NCBI GenBank assembly: GCA_037349315.1
Contig: JBAIAC010000033.1
Location: forward strand, 17,502,001 to 17,566,000
DNA length: 64,000 nt
DNA from: Chelydra serpentina
Taxonomy: Eukaryota; Chordata; Testudines; Chelydridae
Reading direction: 5' to 3'
In this document: piece after piece, positions 25,107-38,991 of the stretch
How positions within the stretch are numbered: the first letter of the stretch is position 1
How the letters are laid out: every line of letters begins with the position of its first letter
Translations under genes and position numbers: made by a program
The notes under the pieces: model-generated
Told to the model about the DNA's origin: nothing
Seen by the model: the letters and a program-made list of their open reading frames with translations, nothing else
The model's database searches: none

Positions 25107-26403
25107 GGTCTCTGAGTGCTAAAATCTGACATAAGTAATTGGATCTTTGACCTGCTGAAACTCCTTGGATGGTCCTTTAGTATGTCTGGTTACAAGCTCA
25201 ATGTCCCCTTCCCTTAGGTAACTGAAGGGCCATCAAAGCACTTCTCTTACCCTTCCCACAGAAGGAGTCTTCCCTTTCCTGTACTCCAAGGAATTTCAGT
25301 CTGCTTAGAAAAATAATCCAGGGGAAAGCCATAACCCTATGAAAGGACAGTAATCTTCCTTGTAGTTTATAGGTTCCCATGTTCCTTTTCATGTTACAAG
25401 TCAGTGAGAGCCAGTCCAGATTCTTGAGAGAGACTGTCTGTTTAGTCTAGCTTGAGTCATGTTAGGAACAGTCCTACTTTTGTAAGATTTTACTCCTGCC
25501 ATATATGGCATTGTTTTCATTGTTGAGGAAAACCAGTGAAACATATGTTTAAAGTAAATAATGGTATTTTCAGGTTTGCCAAATTGTGTATCTATTGCCC
25601 ATTAAATCTGCACGTTATTCCTTTAATTCCACTTTTTGTTCCCACTAGAAGATGCAAAATACTGTGGACGCAATCACAGGTTTATGTTTAGGGGTATATT
25701 TTTAAAGGGGCTGAAAACCACCTTCCCTTTTTGCAGATGCAGTTTTCACCCACAAATAAGTATCAGTGCAATAAGAGAACTTGCAGCCACGGTTTAATTG
25801 CAGCTGCAAGAGCACATGTTCAAGTTGAAACTGCAGAAGGAACACTGCCCTTATGAAAACTCTCTGCCTTTAGATGCAAAAGGTGGTTCTCATGTTTCCA
25901 TATAAGGTATATTCTCAAAAGGCAATTAAGTCTTTGTTAATGACAGACCTCCGAGGCAGCCTTCAGCAGTTGTGATTGAAAAGGTGGTCCTCTTCCCTTT
26001 GAACATCTGTGACCCAGCATGGTGTTAGAATCACTGTTTCCTAGGGGTGTTCTATTTCAAAAGGAGGCACTAAACACTCATGGTCATTAAAAGATTTCAT
26101 GATGGTTTTTCACCAGATCAGGAATGTTCATTTAGGGGTGAGATCCCTATTTAATGGCTACATTCTAACTCCTAAAAATGTTCTCTAGTTTCATTAGAGA
26201 GTTAATCTCCTTTCCTGAAGACTCATATTTACTGTTCCTGGTGCAGAGTGATGGCCATGTCTTACCCAGAAATGGCTACTGTCCAGTGTCTGGAGTGTGA
26301 TTCTTGTATACAAGAACTGTACATAATATATGGTAGCTTACTTGCTTTACTATGACCTCACCTTCCCTTTCCCACACAACCTCATGTTGCATCATGTCAT
26401 AAA
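25107..26403. other. No recognised feature
   Basis: Intron sequence without a recognised repeat or gene. Confidence 0.4.
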
Positions 26404-26518
26404 TTAGATTGAGCTCATTGGGGCAGGGGCTGTGTGGCTGCATTTTTTTTTTTTTGCTGTGTGTCTGTACAATGCTGGGCACCATGATGCTTTGATCTAT
26501 GATGGTGCCCCTCCTGCA
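26404..26518 (+). mobile_element. L2-type LINE/MIR 3' tail
   Basis: The plus strand reads gagctcattggggcaggggc, a T-run, then ctgtacaatgctgggcacca. That is the tail motif of L2-clade LINEs and their SINEs. Diverged and truncated. Confidence 0.55.
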
Positions 26519-27270
26519 AATGAGTGTTTAATTATCAAATATCAAATGTACATTTTAGTCAACAGGCCTGAAATTGTAAGAAGTATCAGGAAACAAGTGA
26601 TAAAATGGACTGAAGTAATAAAAATAATTCTCCCAAGGAAAATATAGCTGTTCAGTAATAACTTAAAAAGGATTTGTGCTCATTTCAAAAAGTTGGTTTC
26701 AGAAAATTGTCTTCAGATTCAACAAGATCAAATGTCATATTGACAAACTTTACTGAAGTGGTGAGCAGAATATTGAGTTTGATGTGAGCTTTTTTTGGTT
26801 TCATCATCCTTATCAAAATGTAACCCCTGTTCAGCTCCATTCAGGAGCAGTCTGTGTTGGTCTTCAACACCCAAACTATGACAAAGAGCCATCTGACTCT
26901 TCCATGAAAACAGTTCAGGTCTCTACCTGTCTTGTATCTTATCAAGTTCCAACCCTCTTTTCTTGTCTTGTAATGGTACCTTGATGTAGCACAAAATGAG
27001 CAATCTGAAGAAATGATTTCCTCCTGGACATACTCCTCACATGTTTACTACTATATGCTCCATCGATTAAATTCACCTCTGTGAGAGGGCCAGCAGAAGG
27101 ACTGTGTATTGTTTAAGCCCCATGTGAAGCCTCTTTGAACTTCACCCCAAGTGAAGAGAAAAAATTAAAGGCAGAACTAAAGGAATTAACACAGGCATTT
27201 AACAGAAGATGGCTAGTAACACATGAGGAATGAGCCAATAATAGCTAAATACTTCCATACTGGAGGGGAG

Positions 27271-27391
27271 TAGGGTTGCCAAATGTGGTTGAATGTATTC
27301 CTGGCGGTTTCATCACAAGACAGTCTTTAATTAAAGATTAATCTCTAATTCATGAAGATACCAGGACAATCCTGGAGGATTGGCAACCGTA
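27271..27391. mobile_element. hAT-like MITE with perfect 8-bp duplication
   Basis: The left end TAGGGTTGCCAA and the right end TTGGCAACCGTA are inverted repeats with one mismatch. Both flanks read GAGGGGAG (27263-27270, 27392-27399). The interior has a self-complementary centre (tctttaattaaagattaatc). 121 bp. Confidence 0.9.
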
Positions 27392-27459
27392 GAGGGGAGA
27401 GGAACACATTCCTATTCAATCCTACTGATTCTATGCCGAAAAGCAAACAGGCTATACTT

Positions 27460-27545
27460 TATTTGTATTGTGGTACAGTCATAGATCAGAGCTAGCATCT
27501 ACAAACACAGAACAAAAAGACAATCACTGCCCCCAAACAGTTTAC
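27460..27545 (-). mobile_element. Degenerate L2-type 3' tail
   Basis: The plus strand reads tttatttgtattgtggtaca and ctacaaacacagaacaaaaa, then cactgcccccaaacagttta. This is the reverse complement of the L2-type tail. Confidence 0.5.
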
Positions 27546-28374
27546 CAACATGCTGAAGATTTCATCCAAGAATGTAGAATAAATTATGACAAGAATGTCT
27601 TTGCTTAAACAATGAAAATACAATAGAAAAAATAGAGAGCTTTTCTCAGGTGTAATCCTCCCTTCTTATTTCTGATGTATGGATGCCGAGCACCCTATTT
27701 AAACCTTTAGCTACCTAAAAGATGCTATAACATGCTTGACATTGCAATGTTATTCTTTGAAATATTTTGGCAATCGATATGGAGACACTGGATAGTTTCA
27801 GACATGTTCTGTGACCCTAGTACCTCAATGCTTGTGGGTCTCCAAATACCCCAGTGCCAAGCTTTGCCCTAGAGGCTTGGCAGAATAAGTGAAATGTACC
27901 TTTTTAAATAAATTCATGAAAGCAAACAGTATAAAAAAACCCCAAAGTCCTCTAAACTGAATCCCCAGGCAGTGTTGCTAACTCATATTTAAAACCCCAG
28001 TTCATGGAAACAAGTGATTATGAAAGAATCTCAATTTTCATTAATTTAAGCCCTCATGAGAAGCTTGAAAACATGACCTGAGTTCCCTAACGGCTCAAAC
28101 CAGAAGGCAAATAGCAAGAACTCCAATCTCCTGGTTTTTTTGTTTGTTTTTTTTGAATGCTTAGGGTTGGCAATAATTGTAATTGTAGTAGTCTGAGTAC
28201 TGCCTCTTCAGAACGAGAGATGTATAACCAGCATATCCACCGAGAAGGCTGCATGGCAGGGAATTCTACTCCTGTGTTGCTACAGGCCAAATGTTGTTGT
28301 TTCATCTCTGTTAATGAAGGGCTGTGCACAGCCTGAGCTCTCTCTCTAATGGGGATGTGGCTCAGATGCACCTT

Positions 28375-28745
28375 GTGTCAGGGTCAGCCCAGTTCTCTAG
28401 ATGAAGGGAGTAAATCCTGGGATCAGCTGATGGAAGCTGGGTGACTTAGAACTAGACCTGACAGGGTATAAAGGGCAGCCTGAGGTTTGGCTTGAGTACA
28501 ATCCTGTAGGATAAAAAGGCAGTTGCTGGAGGAAAACCTTAGCAAAAGGGGGCAGAGAGACTCTCCTTAACTCCCAGGCAGAGGGGTTTGAGGAGTGAGA
28601 CCTGCAGAGAGTAGATACTCTAGCAGAAGACCCTGGGTCAGGGGACAGCCCATGAATTTACATTAAACTGTTTTATCTATTTGGGAGAACTAAAACTCAA
28701 GCCCTGAAGAAAAGGGACTGAAATATGCATGTTGGGAGTGGTTTT
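28375..28745 (+). mobile_element. Possible LTR-like element
   Basis: The segment starts TGTCAGGGTCAGCCC, contains the TATA-type motif gggtataaagggcagcctg, and then a purine-rich stretch similar in style to the other LTR-like repeats here. The right boundary and target duplication were not found, so this could be an unrelated repeat. Confidence 0.35.
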
Positions 28746-29589
28746 AGATCACTGACTGGTGAGTTGGCCTATTGGTTTCTAGGCTGTTTAACTCAGCTAT
28801 GTTAGAGATTCTTAAAATCTTGAGCTGCAGAGTATACAACAAACCAACAGTAGAGATGTGCCCAAACCAAAACCCTGCATCCAATTCCAATCGCTGAATT
28901 TTGCAGAGTTCAGATCTGGACTTGATCTTTACTGTTGAAGCCCATCCCTAATTTGCAGGGGGTAAACCTGGAAGATCCCCACTACATTAGAAAACATGCT
29001 AATGGCCATGAACATGCTAACAGTGGCAAACATTTTGTTCTGGTAACTTATCCTTCAGTGAAAGGGCTTCTCTCTCTAGTTCAATACAAGAACTGTGTGT
29101 TTAAAAAAACCTACAGTTTCAATTTGTGGATTCTATTTTTATTCCAAACATGCTTTCTGCCACATAGCTAGACAATCCGAATCAGAAGCAAATAGAAGGA
29201 TGGAAATATGTTACTGATTTCTCTTGAGCTGCTTTTTTAAAAGGGAAAATAGGAATTTCCTATCATTACTTGTAGCATTCCTTTGCTTTGGCATGGCTTG
29301 TCAAAGAATTATCTAATCATTTGTTTTAAGAAGTCAAGTGTGGTTAAGATTAATAAGATTAATTAATTAGCAATCTCCTTTGCGCAATTTATTGCCCTTA
29401 CTTCCCTTGCTCTACCCAGCACAGAAAGCACGTATATCCTTGGTGTTTAAGAGCAAGTGTCAAATATGAAATTGCTTCTTGGCTTTTGGCTATTGTGAAG
29501 TTTTCATGACTGATATATTATGGTAACTGTATAAATGAGTTTTACAATTACTATCTTTCTCCCAATGCATTGTATTAGTATTACTTTTT

Positions 29590-29790
29590 ATTTATTTGTA
29601 TAATAACTGGGATTGGGGCCCCCTGTGCTAGGCATTGCAAAAACACAAAATGGGGGGCAGTTCCTGCCTCCAAAGAGCTTACAATCTAAATAGACAAGGC
29701 AGGAGGGGAAACAGAATTGAAATGAATTGCTCAAAGTCACGCAGCAGGTTAATGGCAATGGCGGGATTAGAACTCAGCTCTCCTAGACTT
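29590..29790 (-). mobile_element. MIR-type SINE with L2-like tail
   Basis: The plus strand reads ccctgtgctaggcattgcaa, caaagagcttacaatctaaa, tcaaagtcacgcagcaggtt and gggattagaactcagctctc. Together these are the reverse complement of a MIR-type SINE including its B-box region and L2-type tail. A CR1-type end (ttttaaggtcagaaaggacc) may follow at 29788-29815. Confidence 0.75.
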
Positions 29791-30055
29791 TTAAGGTCAG
29801 AAAGGACCACATCTGACACACTCAATTTTGCATCATCAAGCAAACTTTTGCAAGATTTCCCTATCTCCCAGGCCCATACCAACGATTCAGTATTTATATT
29901 AACTCTGGGCTTTAAAGAGGATCTGTCTACTTTCCTAATGTACAGTTTGGCCAACCTACTGTTCATCCCTTTGACATTGTAACTGGGATCTGTGCACCTC
30001 TTTAATCCAACATTTGCCTCTTGGAATATCAGAAAGTTGCCACTTCTCAACGTGG

Positions 30056-30328
30056 CTGTGTCTACATTGCGGCTGGGAGCAAACCCTCCAGCCCAGGTAG
30101 ACAGGCTCGTATTAGCTCAACTTGAGCTAGTGTCCTCAAAATAGCGGTGGGGATATTAGTGCACCAGCAGAGGCTTGTACCCACTTGACCCCCGAGTGGC
30201 TAGTCCAAACTTACACTGGTGCCACAACAGCCATACGGCTATTTTTAGCATGATCGTTTGAGCCGAGCTAGTGCAAGCCTGTCTACATGGGCTAGGCGGC
30301 TCACTTCCAGCTGCAATGTAGCTGTCAA
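30056..30328. mobile_element. MITE with 25-base terminal inverted repeats
   Basis: The left arm gtgtctacattgcggctggg pairs with the right arm ttccagctgcaatgtagctg. The interior includes gctcaacttgagctagtg, itself nearly palindromic. No coding capacity; a target duplication was not resolved. Confidence 0.65.
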
Positions 30329-30332
30329 CTTT

Positions 30333-33180
30333 TCCTCTACCACACTGGCAGCAGGAAGGGGTGAGTGGTGTACAGTCTGTGGCACTGTAGAGTCAAATCA
30401 TCATTTCTCTGGGTGGTCCTCCCTGAACCAGTTAGATCAGTCTTGCAGCAATGTAGTGCATAGTGTCTAACTCCCTTTTGTGCGCAGGAGAATGTTCTCC
30501 CATAATGCGATTCCTTTTTATTCTGTACATTATGACATAAGCAGAAGGAGGCAGGGGAAGAAACTTTCAGACGCAGCTCTAGAATTCCTGACTTTTTGGG
30601 CGCGTGAATTCTCAGTTTTAACATTGCAAAGTCTTGCTTTTTACCTGGATTTCAAAATGAAAGCTGCATTAAGACTAGCTTTGGTTTTTTGCATGGAACG
30701 GGTGTGTGTCTAACTGAATTTCACATTAACTTATAAATACTGAAAACATGTTAGTAAAGCCAGTGGCGCCGATTCCGACTCCCACCCCAGTCCATACATG
30801 CAGCTTCAAGAGCGGGAAAGGAGCTGCAAAGGGTTAGGGGGAATTCCCCTAGCACAGAAGCAGCATCAGGCTGCTCTATGTAACCCAGTCTGCCCCTGGG
30901 CTGCAGGCTCATTGCTGCAGGGTTTCTGGGCTGTGGTGCTGTCCATAGACAGTTGTGGGGAGGCAGGCTGGAGGACTGCTCAAATGTATGCCAGGAGCTG
31001 TTCTGGCCCTGGCAGCAGCCCAGAATCCAGGTGGCACAAAGATGACTTGGAGTCAACTTTCCCTTTGTCCCACGGCTGTGCCTCTCAGGAGATACAGGAC
31101 AGAATCTGTCCCAGCAATTTTAAATTCAGTCTTTCAGATTTGTTTGAAATGTGTAAAATGATTTAAAAGATCTGTTCTGCTGGTGTGCATATGTGTCTCC
31201 CATTAAAGGTAATGAGGAGCAGCTGTTAATGGAATTACATACAAGCACCAAAAAGCTAATAGCTTGTATTGTGTAAACTGTTGTCTCTTTGTTATGTGAA
31301 CGGTTACATGGTTATATGTGTTCTTATAAAATAAACTTCTTTCCTGGAATGACTATGCTTACAGACTAATACCATTTTAAAAATATTCACTCTGCATTAG
31401 ACTGGAAGCCTATAACATTCAACTTCATAATCAAAGCTGCTTGTAAAGATTATAAAAAACATCTGATTAACTGGACAAAATATTTCTATAAAAGCTAGTT
31501 TAGTGTCTAAGGGTTTTATTCTCAAGCAACTTTTTAATCTCTTTTTACATAACCATATGGTCAGTACGGCAGAGAATTTGCCTGAATTGTTGCCAGAGAT
31601 GATCTAAATAAGCATAACAGTCCTAAATTATTTTCATCAGTAAGAAGCATAATCATCTCTTCCCTCTCTTTCTCAGAAGTATGAAAAATAAACTATCCCA
31701 CAATTACCAGTTTATTATAATGGCACGTATCTGATATGGATTTCCATCAAATGTGGCGATAGGAAAATATTACCATATTTATAGAAATGCTGTCTCAGCC
31801 TCCAGCACACGCTGGGGTATAATCGATAAACCTTGTACAGTTGTGGTTGCCTCGTACGGTTATTCTGCAGGTCAAATGATGCTTCTGTATTTCAGTGCGC
31901 AGACGGCTGAGGTATTTTTGTTGTGCCTTTCCACCACCTCACTGCTGAGTTATGGTAATTGCAAGAAAATCTAACTCCATTTATTTCTGATAAAATAAGG
32001 AAATGGAATGATGGTATTAACAGAAATCCAGCTGCTACAAATCACTTGTACCCCTCTAGGACTGTGCTAAGGGAATTTGTGCCTAGGTGAGCTGTGCAAA
32101 GCAAACAAACTGCATTCCACATAAGAGCAACAATCATTAACTACTTACGGTATAAGTGATGTAAATTTACATGGAACTTCAGGGAACATGTATTCTGAAC
32201 ATTCTGTGAATTCAAATTTATCTCATTCAGGAAAGACCAAATCACACAAGACAGCAATGAGAAGGAGGGAGGAGGAAGGATTTCCTGAAAAAGTGGGTTT
32301 AAGATGGTATCGGAAGGAGAGGGGAGTGAGCTCTTGGATGAGGACAGAGCAAAGGTTGCAACTCACTTTTACTCACACCTCCACCAACTCACATCTCCTC
32401 CTTTTGGGTCCCTAGGTGTCTCCTCCTAGGTGTGCATGCGTCAGACCTCTGCAAGACACTTCACTGGAAGAGGCTGCCCTTGTCCATGTGCTTTGGCCAG
32501 AGACCGAGTAAGGGTTTAGGCTCCAGATACCTCTTGCCTTTGCTCCTTCTTCTCAGAGGTTGAAGAACTTTGCTCTCTTTGGGGCCAGTCTGTGTGAAAT
32601 GCCACACGACAAACTCTTTAAAAGATTCTCTAAAAATGGAGCGAGAATGTTACTCAAACTGTCTTCATAATGCAATTCATATGAATACTCTGCCAAAGCT
32701 CGGAGAGGTAGGCAGCGCTTAGCCTCTCTACTGAGAGAGGGAAATTTACACAACTAGAAAGCAATTCCCTTCTCTGACCTCCCTTGGTCAGTCTGACAGC
32801 CTCATGCTGCTGTGTCCAAAGCCAGATATGTGTATCTCCCTCACCTGATCTGCTGCTGAAATCCAAGTGTTTAGTATCCATTATCATATTAAGGTTAGGT
32901 TACTCTTGTGTTTCCCCACACAATTGTTTGCTCAGGTGTGCTGTCTGTCTCATTCTCTGGCAGGTTCCCCCACCTACATGTCTGCACATTCAGAATTTCA
33001 AAATTCCTCTTGATCTCTCTTCTTTACACATCCTTGCTAACCAAGTCCATTGCCCTTTGCTATAGAGATAGCATCGACCTGCTGAGAACACCCATTTTCT
33101 ATCTCTGCTGACTACAAAGGGAATATGATTTTTTCCTCTTAACAATTTTCTACTGTCATGAAATATAAACTATTGACAGA
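30333..33180. other. No recognised feature
   Basis: Intron sequence. A fragment at about 30768-30778 (ggcgccgattc) resembles the terminus of the MITE at 46871 but is too short to call. Confidence 0.4.
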
Positions 33181-33194
33181 CTCACTCCCTGTCT

Positions 33195-33760
33195 CAATAG
33201 CAGAAGGATGAAGCCAAGAATGGGAGGAGAAAAACAAAGGAGAGAGGAGTGGGAAGAATGCAGGGAGAATTAAGTATGCATGGAAATGACACAGTTGGAG
33301 GGAGGGGGGAATTATGCAGGGCCTGAGAAACAAAGATGAGGAGCTTCAGTAGGAAGAGGTGGCTTGTCAATGGGGGAATTTCCAGAAGGAAGGGTGTGAC
33401 AAGGGCAGAGCACCAGGAGAAGATGGCTTCAGTAGAAAGATATTAGCCTTGAGTGAGAGGCAGTGAGGCCAGAGAGGGGAAAAGTTAAAATAATTAAGAT
33501 GAGAGATGATCCTGGTGTTAGTAATGCAGAAAGGGAGAAGGGTGGACTTTGGAGATATGAAAGGTGGAAATACAGCAAAGGAGCTTTCCAGTTGCTCCTG
33601 CACAGCTGAGTAATGGAAGGAAGTAAAGGCGAGAGGTTGTAGCCAAAATATTGACTACAACAATCCTGAGAGCAAGGTGCAAGGGACTCAGCAGCATCAG
33701 TGGCCTTAGAGGAGAGGCAGAGTCATGGCCTTGGTCCTGCCCTCCTTTCCGGCATCTTCA
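33195..33760 (+). repeat. Purine-rich tract on the plus strand
   Basis: For several hundred bases the plus strand is strongly enriched in A and G (for example gggaggagaaaaacaaagga). It may be an old LINE-derived segment; no family could be assigned. Confidence 0.45.
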
Positions 33761-34765
33761 AAGGTGGGAGGAGCAAATGCTATTCTTTTTTTAACGGGTG
33801 TTGACACCCCTCATGTTTTCGTCTTGTAGAATTCTACCTGCCCTTATTCACTACAGGCAGATTGTGTCCAGACACTGCCATGCTATGATGTTATCTGCAG
33901 TATCGACCCTAACATCACACTGGTTCTTAAGGCCACAATCTGGTCTTTTACTTTCTGAGAGGTCACCCTTCTTATAACTGAACTTTAAACCATTGCACAA
34001 ACCAAAATCAGTACAATTTTCTTTTACAGCTGGCTGAAATTAACAATTTTATATAGTTAAAAAGAAACCTAGTCTCTCCCCCAACCTCCTTGAAGAACAG
34101 CAGAAGGTACACTGGTCTGGAGGACAACTGAATACTAGCAGATCAACAACCGACTGCTGGAGCTGCTCTCAACCTTCAGACACCTCACTTAATTCAAAAT
34201 GTAATGGCAGAAGCCTGGAATTTTGGTGGGTACTGGTATTTATCTATCTTATGAATATGTTTTGTTCCTGGATTTTCATCTACTCAGTACGATCTCTATA
34301 AGATCAGTGCTCTGAGAAAGAACGTTAGTGGCAGTTGCATTTGGATAAATAGACTGATCTCCTTTTAGTGGTCCAGTAAGAGAAATCTTAGCCATGTCTG
34401 TCCTGATAATGCCAAATTCCTTCTTAAAAGGATGATACCTGATATTAAGCTGTAATGACTGATATATCAATATGTTCTTAAAACAAGTACATGTTAAGGG
34501 GAGAAAAGATGGACAAAGTGTATAATCATATGTAGGTTAGATATACTGGCTCATGAGCATTTTTTGACAGGAATAAGGTCTAGTTATTGGGGGAGGATGG
34601 GGTGGAGTCTCCTTTTTAGGTCACAATGCAGAGTCTGAAAAGCCTAACCAACAGTGGTTAGTCCAAGAAATAATGGCCGTATTTTAAAAGATATTTAGGT
34701 GCCTTTAGATACAGATAGGTGCCTAGTGGGCTTGTCAAGCACTTGACTCCCAAGGGGTTACAAAT

Positions 34766-36310
34766 GTAAATATAAATATTCAGGGTTAAAATGAAAAATG
34801 TAACTCTGCATTATTTACTTTAACATTAGGCAAATGTCAAGGTTTTTTTGGCCTATTCAAAACAGAGGAAAGATAGCTATCAAACAAATAATATTATTTC
34901 ATGGGATTTTATTTGCGTCCTTTTGTAGCAGATTATTATGGTATAGAAGTAGAGCTTCTGACTTTAGATTTAACATATAAAATCCCCCAATACAAAACAA
35001 ATTAAATAGGTGGTTATCCAATAAGTACTGGAAACACCAGAAATGGTTACTTGGATCTAGCAGCTTGTCTACCCAGAGCAGCAATTTGGACAACAGGTGT
35101 ATGACTTTTAAAGCACACTGAAGTGTTGTGCATTAATTGGTCTGTGTAGACCTGTTGGTGTGCATTAAAGGTTGCCTAGTGCATTTTAATGTAGTGCTGT
35201 TAGAAACAGTACTACATTAAAGCACACTGGGGAACATTACAAAGAAATTACTCATTACAGTATATACTGCTGAAATGAGTAATGAATATACATAACAAAT
35301 AGTATATACAAAGAAAAACCCGTAAAACTGAGTTTTTGGGCATCTACATAAAACTCAAATTGCTAAAACGAAACCCTGACAAATGAAATTAATAAACCCT
35401 GAAAAACAGAAGCCCTGTGAATTTCACTTCTACTGGAACGTCCAACAGAGGAGCTCAGTGTTATACACACAATAACTAAATCTCACACAACCCTGCGTGA
35501 AATAAACATTCACCTCTGAAGTGTAAAACAATAGTGGTTGAACAGCTTGCTGCAATGCAACACATGAAAGAAGTGGAGAAGACTGTGTCCACCTGGAACT
35601 GTAGGGCGTTTTGTGTTATTACATGAAACATCATTGAATCTTTAAGTGCAGCCGCAGGAAGCAAATGATTGAAATCAGCTCCCCGTATCTTCTTGATGCA
35701 AAGGAAGGAAGAATAGCGCACTGACTGTGCAGTGAAGGACTTCATTATCAGTTATGAGACATAGTATCACTGATAGCACATAATCTGTGTTGCACAGCAA
35801 CTGTCCATGCACAGCATGACACACCAAGGCAGAATGTGGCTGAAGAATCAAGATTGTGTGATAAGCCAGTTAATAGAGCAGTGAGAGAGGTAGAGGTAAG
35901 AGAATTCTCATTGTAGCTGCTAACAAATCAGAAGTGAAGTGCCCGAGAATAATAGTACATTGTTTTCTATTGAGTCTTCATAAAATTAAGCCTTAAATTC
36001 CAAACAGAAGCAAACCATCAGCTTGAGGGACCAACACTACAGCACAGTAACAAAAGGTCATGCAAGGCAGCAATTGCTAAGGTACAGTAACAGCACGTTT
36101 GAGGTCTGACTGACTCTTCCGTCACGGAAACCAATCAAACTCCATGACTTAAACTTGGAGTTCCCAGTGAATAGGGAGTAGTGGCCACTTGGATGGGGGA
36201 AAGAGTTGTGGCCTGCAAACACTGTGGATTCCAAGGATTAATGTGGTAAGTAGAGCATCATCTTGCAGATTCTAACCTATGTCCAGGAAGGGCCATCCCC
36301 TCTATGCTAC
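34766..36310. other. No firmly recognised feature
   Basis: Intron sequence. Around 35150-35240 a MITE-like stretch with gtagtgctgttagaaacagtactac as a small palindrome is present, but its boundaries are unclear. Confidence 0.35.
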
Positions 36311-36315
36311 TTCAA

Positions 36316-36446
36316 ATTCTATGGCTTGTGTTATGCAGAAGGATGAACAAGATTATCACCGGGGCTTTAAAATCTACAAAGAGTAGGGCCCCTGACTTCA
36401 AAGGGATTGCTCACATGTTTAAAATGAAGCCTTTGCAGTTTCCCGG
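36316..36446 (+). mobile_element. CR1 3' end plus dyad composite, copy 1
   Basis: The plus strand starts attctatggcttgtgttatg, the reptilian CR1 3' end, and continues into a ccctgacttcaaagggattg segment ending aaaatgaagcc. The same order recurs at 38021-38160. Confidence 0.6.
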
Positions 36447-38020
36447 CAGTTTTGTCCCAGGATCCAATAGCTGCATGAGAAACAGCTGCTCCCTGGCCTT
36501 CCCCCTGCTTACACTATGTCCTCAACCCTAGGTCACAGAGGGGCTTCCACAGGTTTCCAGGGAAAGACAGGACTGTGTTGCATCGACTCCACTTTACCCC
36601 ATACCTCTGTCACTTTTTTCATCCAGCTTTGCTAACCTCTCTGTGCCTTCCAGCTGAGGGGTGAACAGACAGAGCCCTTTGCCATTATCCAAGTAGCTGG
36701 GTACGCTGTTGGTGAGTACAGAGCCCTGAAACAATGCACAGTGGCTTTTATGCAACATGTCAATTGCTTTTCCCAGTGTTTATGAATACTGTTCATTTGT
36801 TGTGTAAATGTCTTGCCAGATTCTTCCTCACTAGACCCTATTACGCTTCCCAGTTTGCTGATTCAGACCTCTGTTACAGAAAGGCAAAAAAATTGCTAAA
36901 ATATAAATAAAAAACAAATCCCAGGTTTTCACCCTGATAAAGTGCAGCCTTTATGTCCACATAAATTCCACAAATGATCACTGTGCCATTCCAAAAAGTA
37001 GCTGCAAACATTGCAGATACAGTTTCAATACTGCATAACCTCCATAATTCCCGTCTTGAAGAACTTTGCCCCAGGATATTTTAACATTACTATTTATAAC
37101 ACTACTTTTCTGTTTCTAAATAAGTCTGTTTACAAAAGTATCTTGGCTCTGTCTAGAATGGCTTTTAACTGTACTCATAATCAAGATAAAATACAAACAG
37201 ACGTGTACTGCTCACACACAAATGTGTATGCAGATCATATAACATGATAAATGATTTGCAGACAATGATTTGCTAAGCAGTCCAAATTAAATAATATAAC
37301 TGGTCAGCTCCAAATAAATAATGAATGTTTTTAGAGCTCTATTTACATTAATGAATCATTTAAAAATCTGATACTGTTTACTAAGTGCATATTTATTTCC
37401 CATGGTAGAGTTTAGATAATTTATCGATTTTCAATGTGCATTAAGCCTTTTGTGCCCGAAGTGATAGGGGAAAATCCTATTTCATTGAAGTCAATAGCAG
37501 AACTCTCACTTACTTCAACAGGGCCAGGAATTTTGTCCACCGTGTATACTTGCTTTGGCCACTGGAGCATACAAAATCCTAAACTGTGAAGTGTTAATGT
37601 TCTATAAAACCCCACCACCAGTTGAGAACTCTACATGGGGCCCTAGCTGCCGTCCTGCATGGGCCAAATTCCCATTGATTACTGTGAGAGTTTGGCCTAG
37701 AAAGGGTTCCAGAATTAGCCTTGTGATAGAATAAACTTTAATGGGGGAGGAGGGGCCTTACAGTGCCTTATAGGAGAGAGGTAATTTAGGCCTTTGTCCT
37801 CATGTGATCAGAATATAAATGCAGTACTTCTCTGTAAAAAAGTAGCAGTCTATATTCTGAGCTAGGAGCTTGTAATAAGTTTTAAAACCAATATGGTAGA
37901 AGATTGGTCTAAATTAAGAGAGCCAGCCAATGCATAGAAGATGAGGATCTGCCCTTCTCTCTTTCTGTCGCTCACTCCATAACATCAATGACATACCATG
38001 ACTACTGCAGGCAACTTGAA

Positions 38021-38160
38021 ATTCTATGGCCTGTGTTCTGCAGAAAAATGGACCAGATTATCACAGTGGCTTAGTCTTCATAGATTTTAAATGAGGCCCA
38101 CTGACTTCAAGGAGACTAGACACATGCCTAAAATGAAGCCTTGCAGGATCAGGACCTTCA
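38021..38160 (+). mobile_element. CR1 3' end plus dyad composite, copy 2
   Basis: The segment starts attctatggcctgtgttctg and continues through ccactgacttcaaggagact to aaaatgaagccttgcagg. It aligns with 36316-36446 along its whole length. Confidence 0.6.
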
Positions 38161-38991
38161 CTGGTAACTTGTCCTCATTTCTTCAGCATCTTTTCGGTAT
38201 GAAGTTAAAAAACTTGATTCTGCTTCTGAAAATGACTTTTTATAAAATAATCCCTAGATGTTTGTCACTAGTATTCTGTGGCTATGTTATATTCTAAGTA
38301 TTACTTGCTCAGTTTTGGGGGGATGATCACATTTTATGGAGTAAGCATAACTAGTCTATAGTAAAAATCATGATGTGCTGCTTTGAAATTTGGGATGTAG
38401 TCAAAATGTGAAACTTGTCCCCCCTTAATAAACTGGGTTATACAATGTGTGTGTAGAAAAGAATGAAGACATGTCTAGTACATCTAGTGTGGGGACAAGT
38501 CTGTCCAGACACTAAAGTCAAATATATTTATCTTACAATAGTTTAGCTTGAGTACAAAGAAGGGATGGATGAGACAGAGGCTATGATGGACGCCAGGTCT
38601 CAGATGGCTGGATATTGTAATCTGGAGATGATGATTTTTCAAGTACAACTAACATTTATCCCACATTATTGCATACAAGGAGCTTTTTGTGTACAACATA
38701 CACATGTAAAGTTACCATCATGACACAGTATATTCATAAACATGGAAAAAATTACTTCTGCTCCTCTTGTAGACTCAGCTGTAATTGTCTATTGAAGGAA
38801 ACAAGACTCCTGGAATGGAGAGATTAGACTCCAGCTGGACCAGTGAACATGCATAAGGGATTCTTCTATACCTTCAGCACCTGGGCAGCGGGCTGCCAGA
38901 ATGCTGGGGTTTGCACTCCCTGAATGCCAGGGGGGCAGGAGCAGACTAGCACTGCTGGAGTATTTCAATCCTTAAAGGGGTGGTGGTGGTT

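Noticed and set aside
29679..30050. 123-codon minus-strand open frame
   Set aside because: It starts within a MIR-type SINE and a CR1 fragment and shows no family resemblance.
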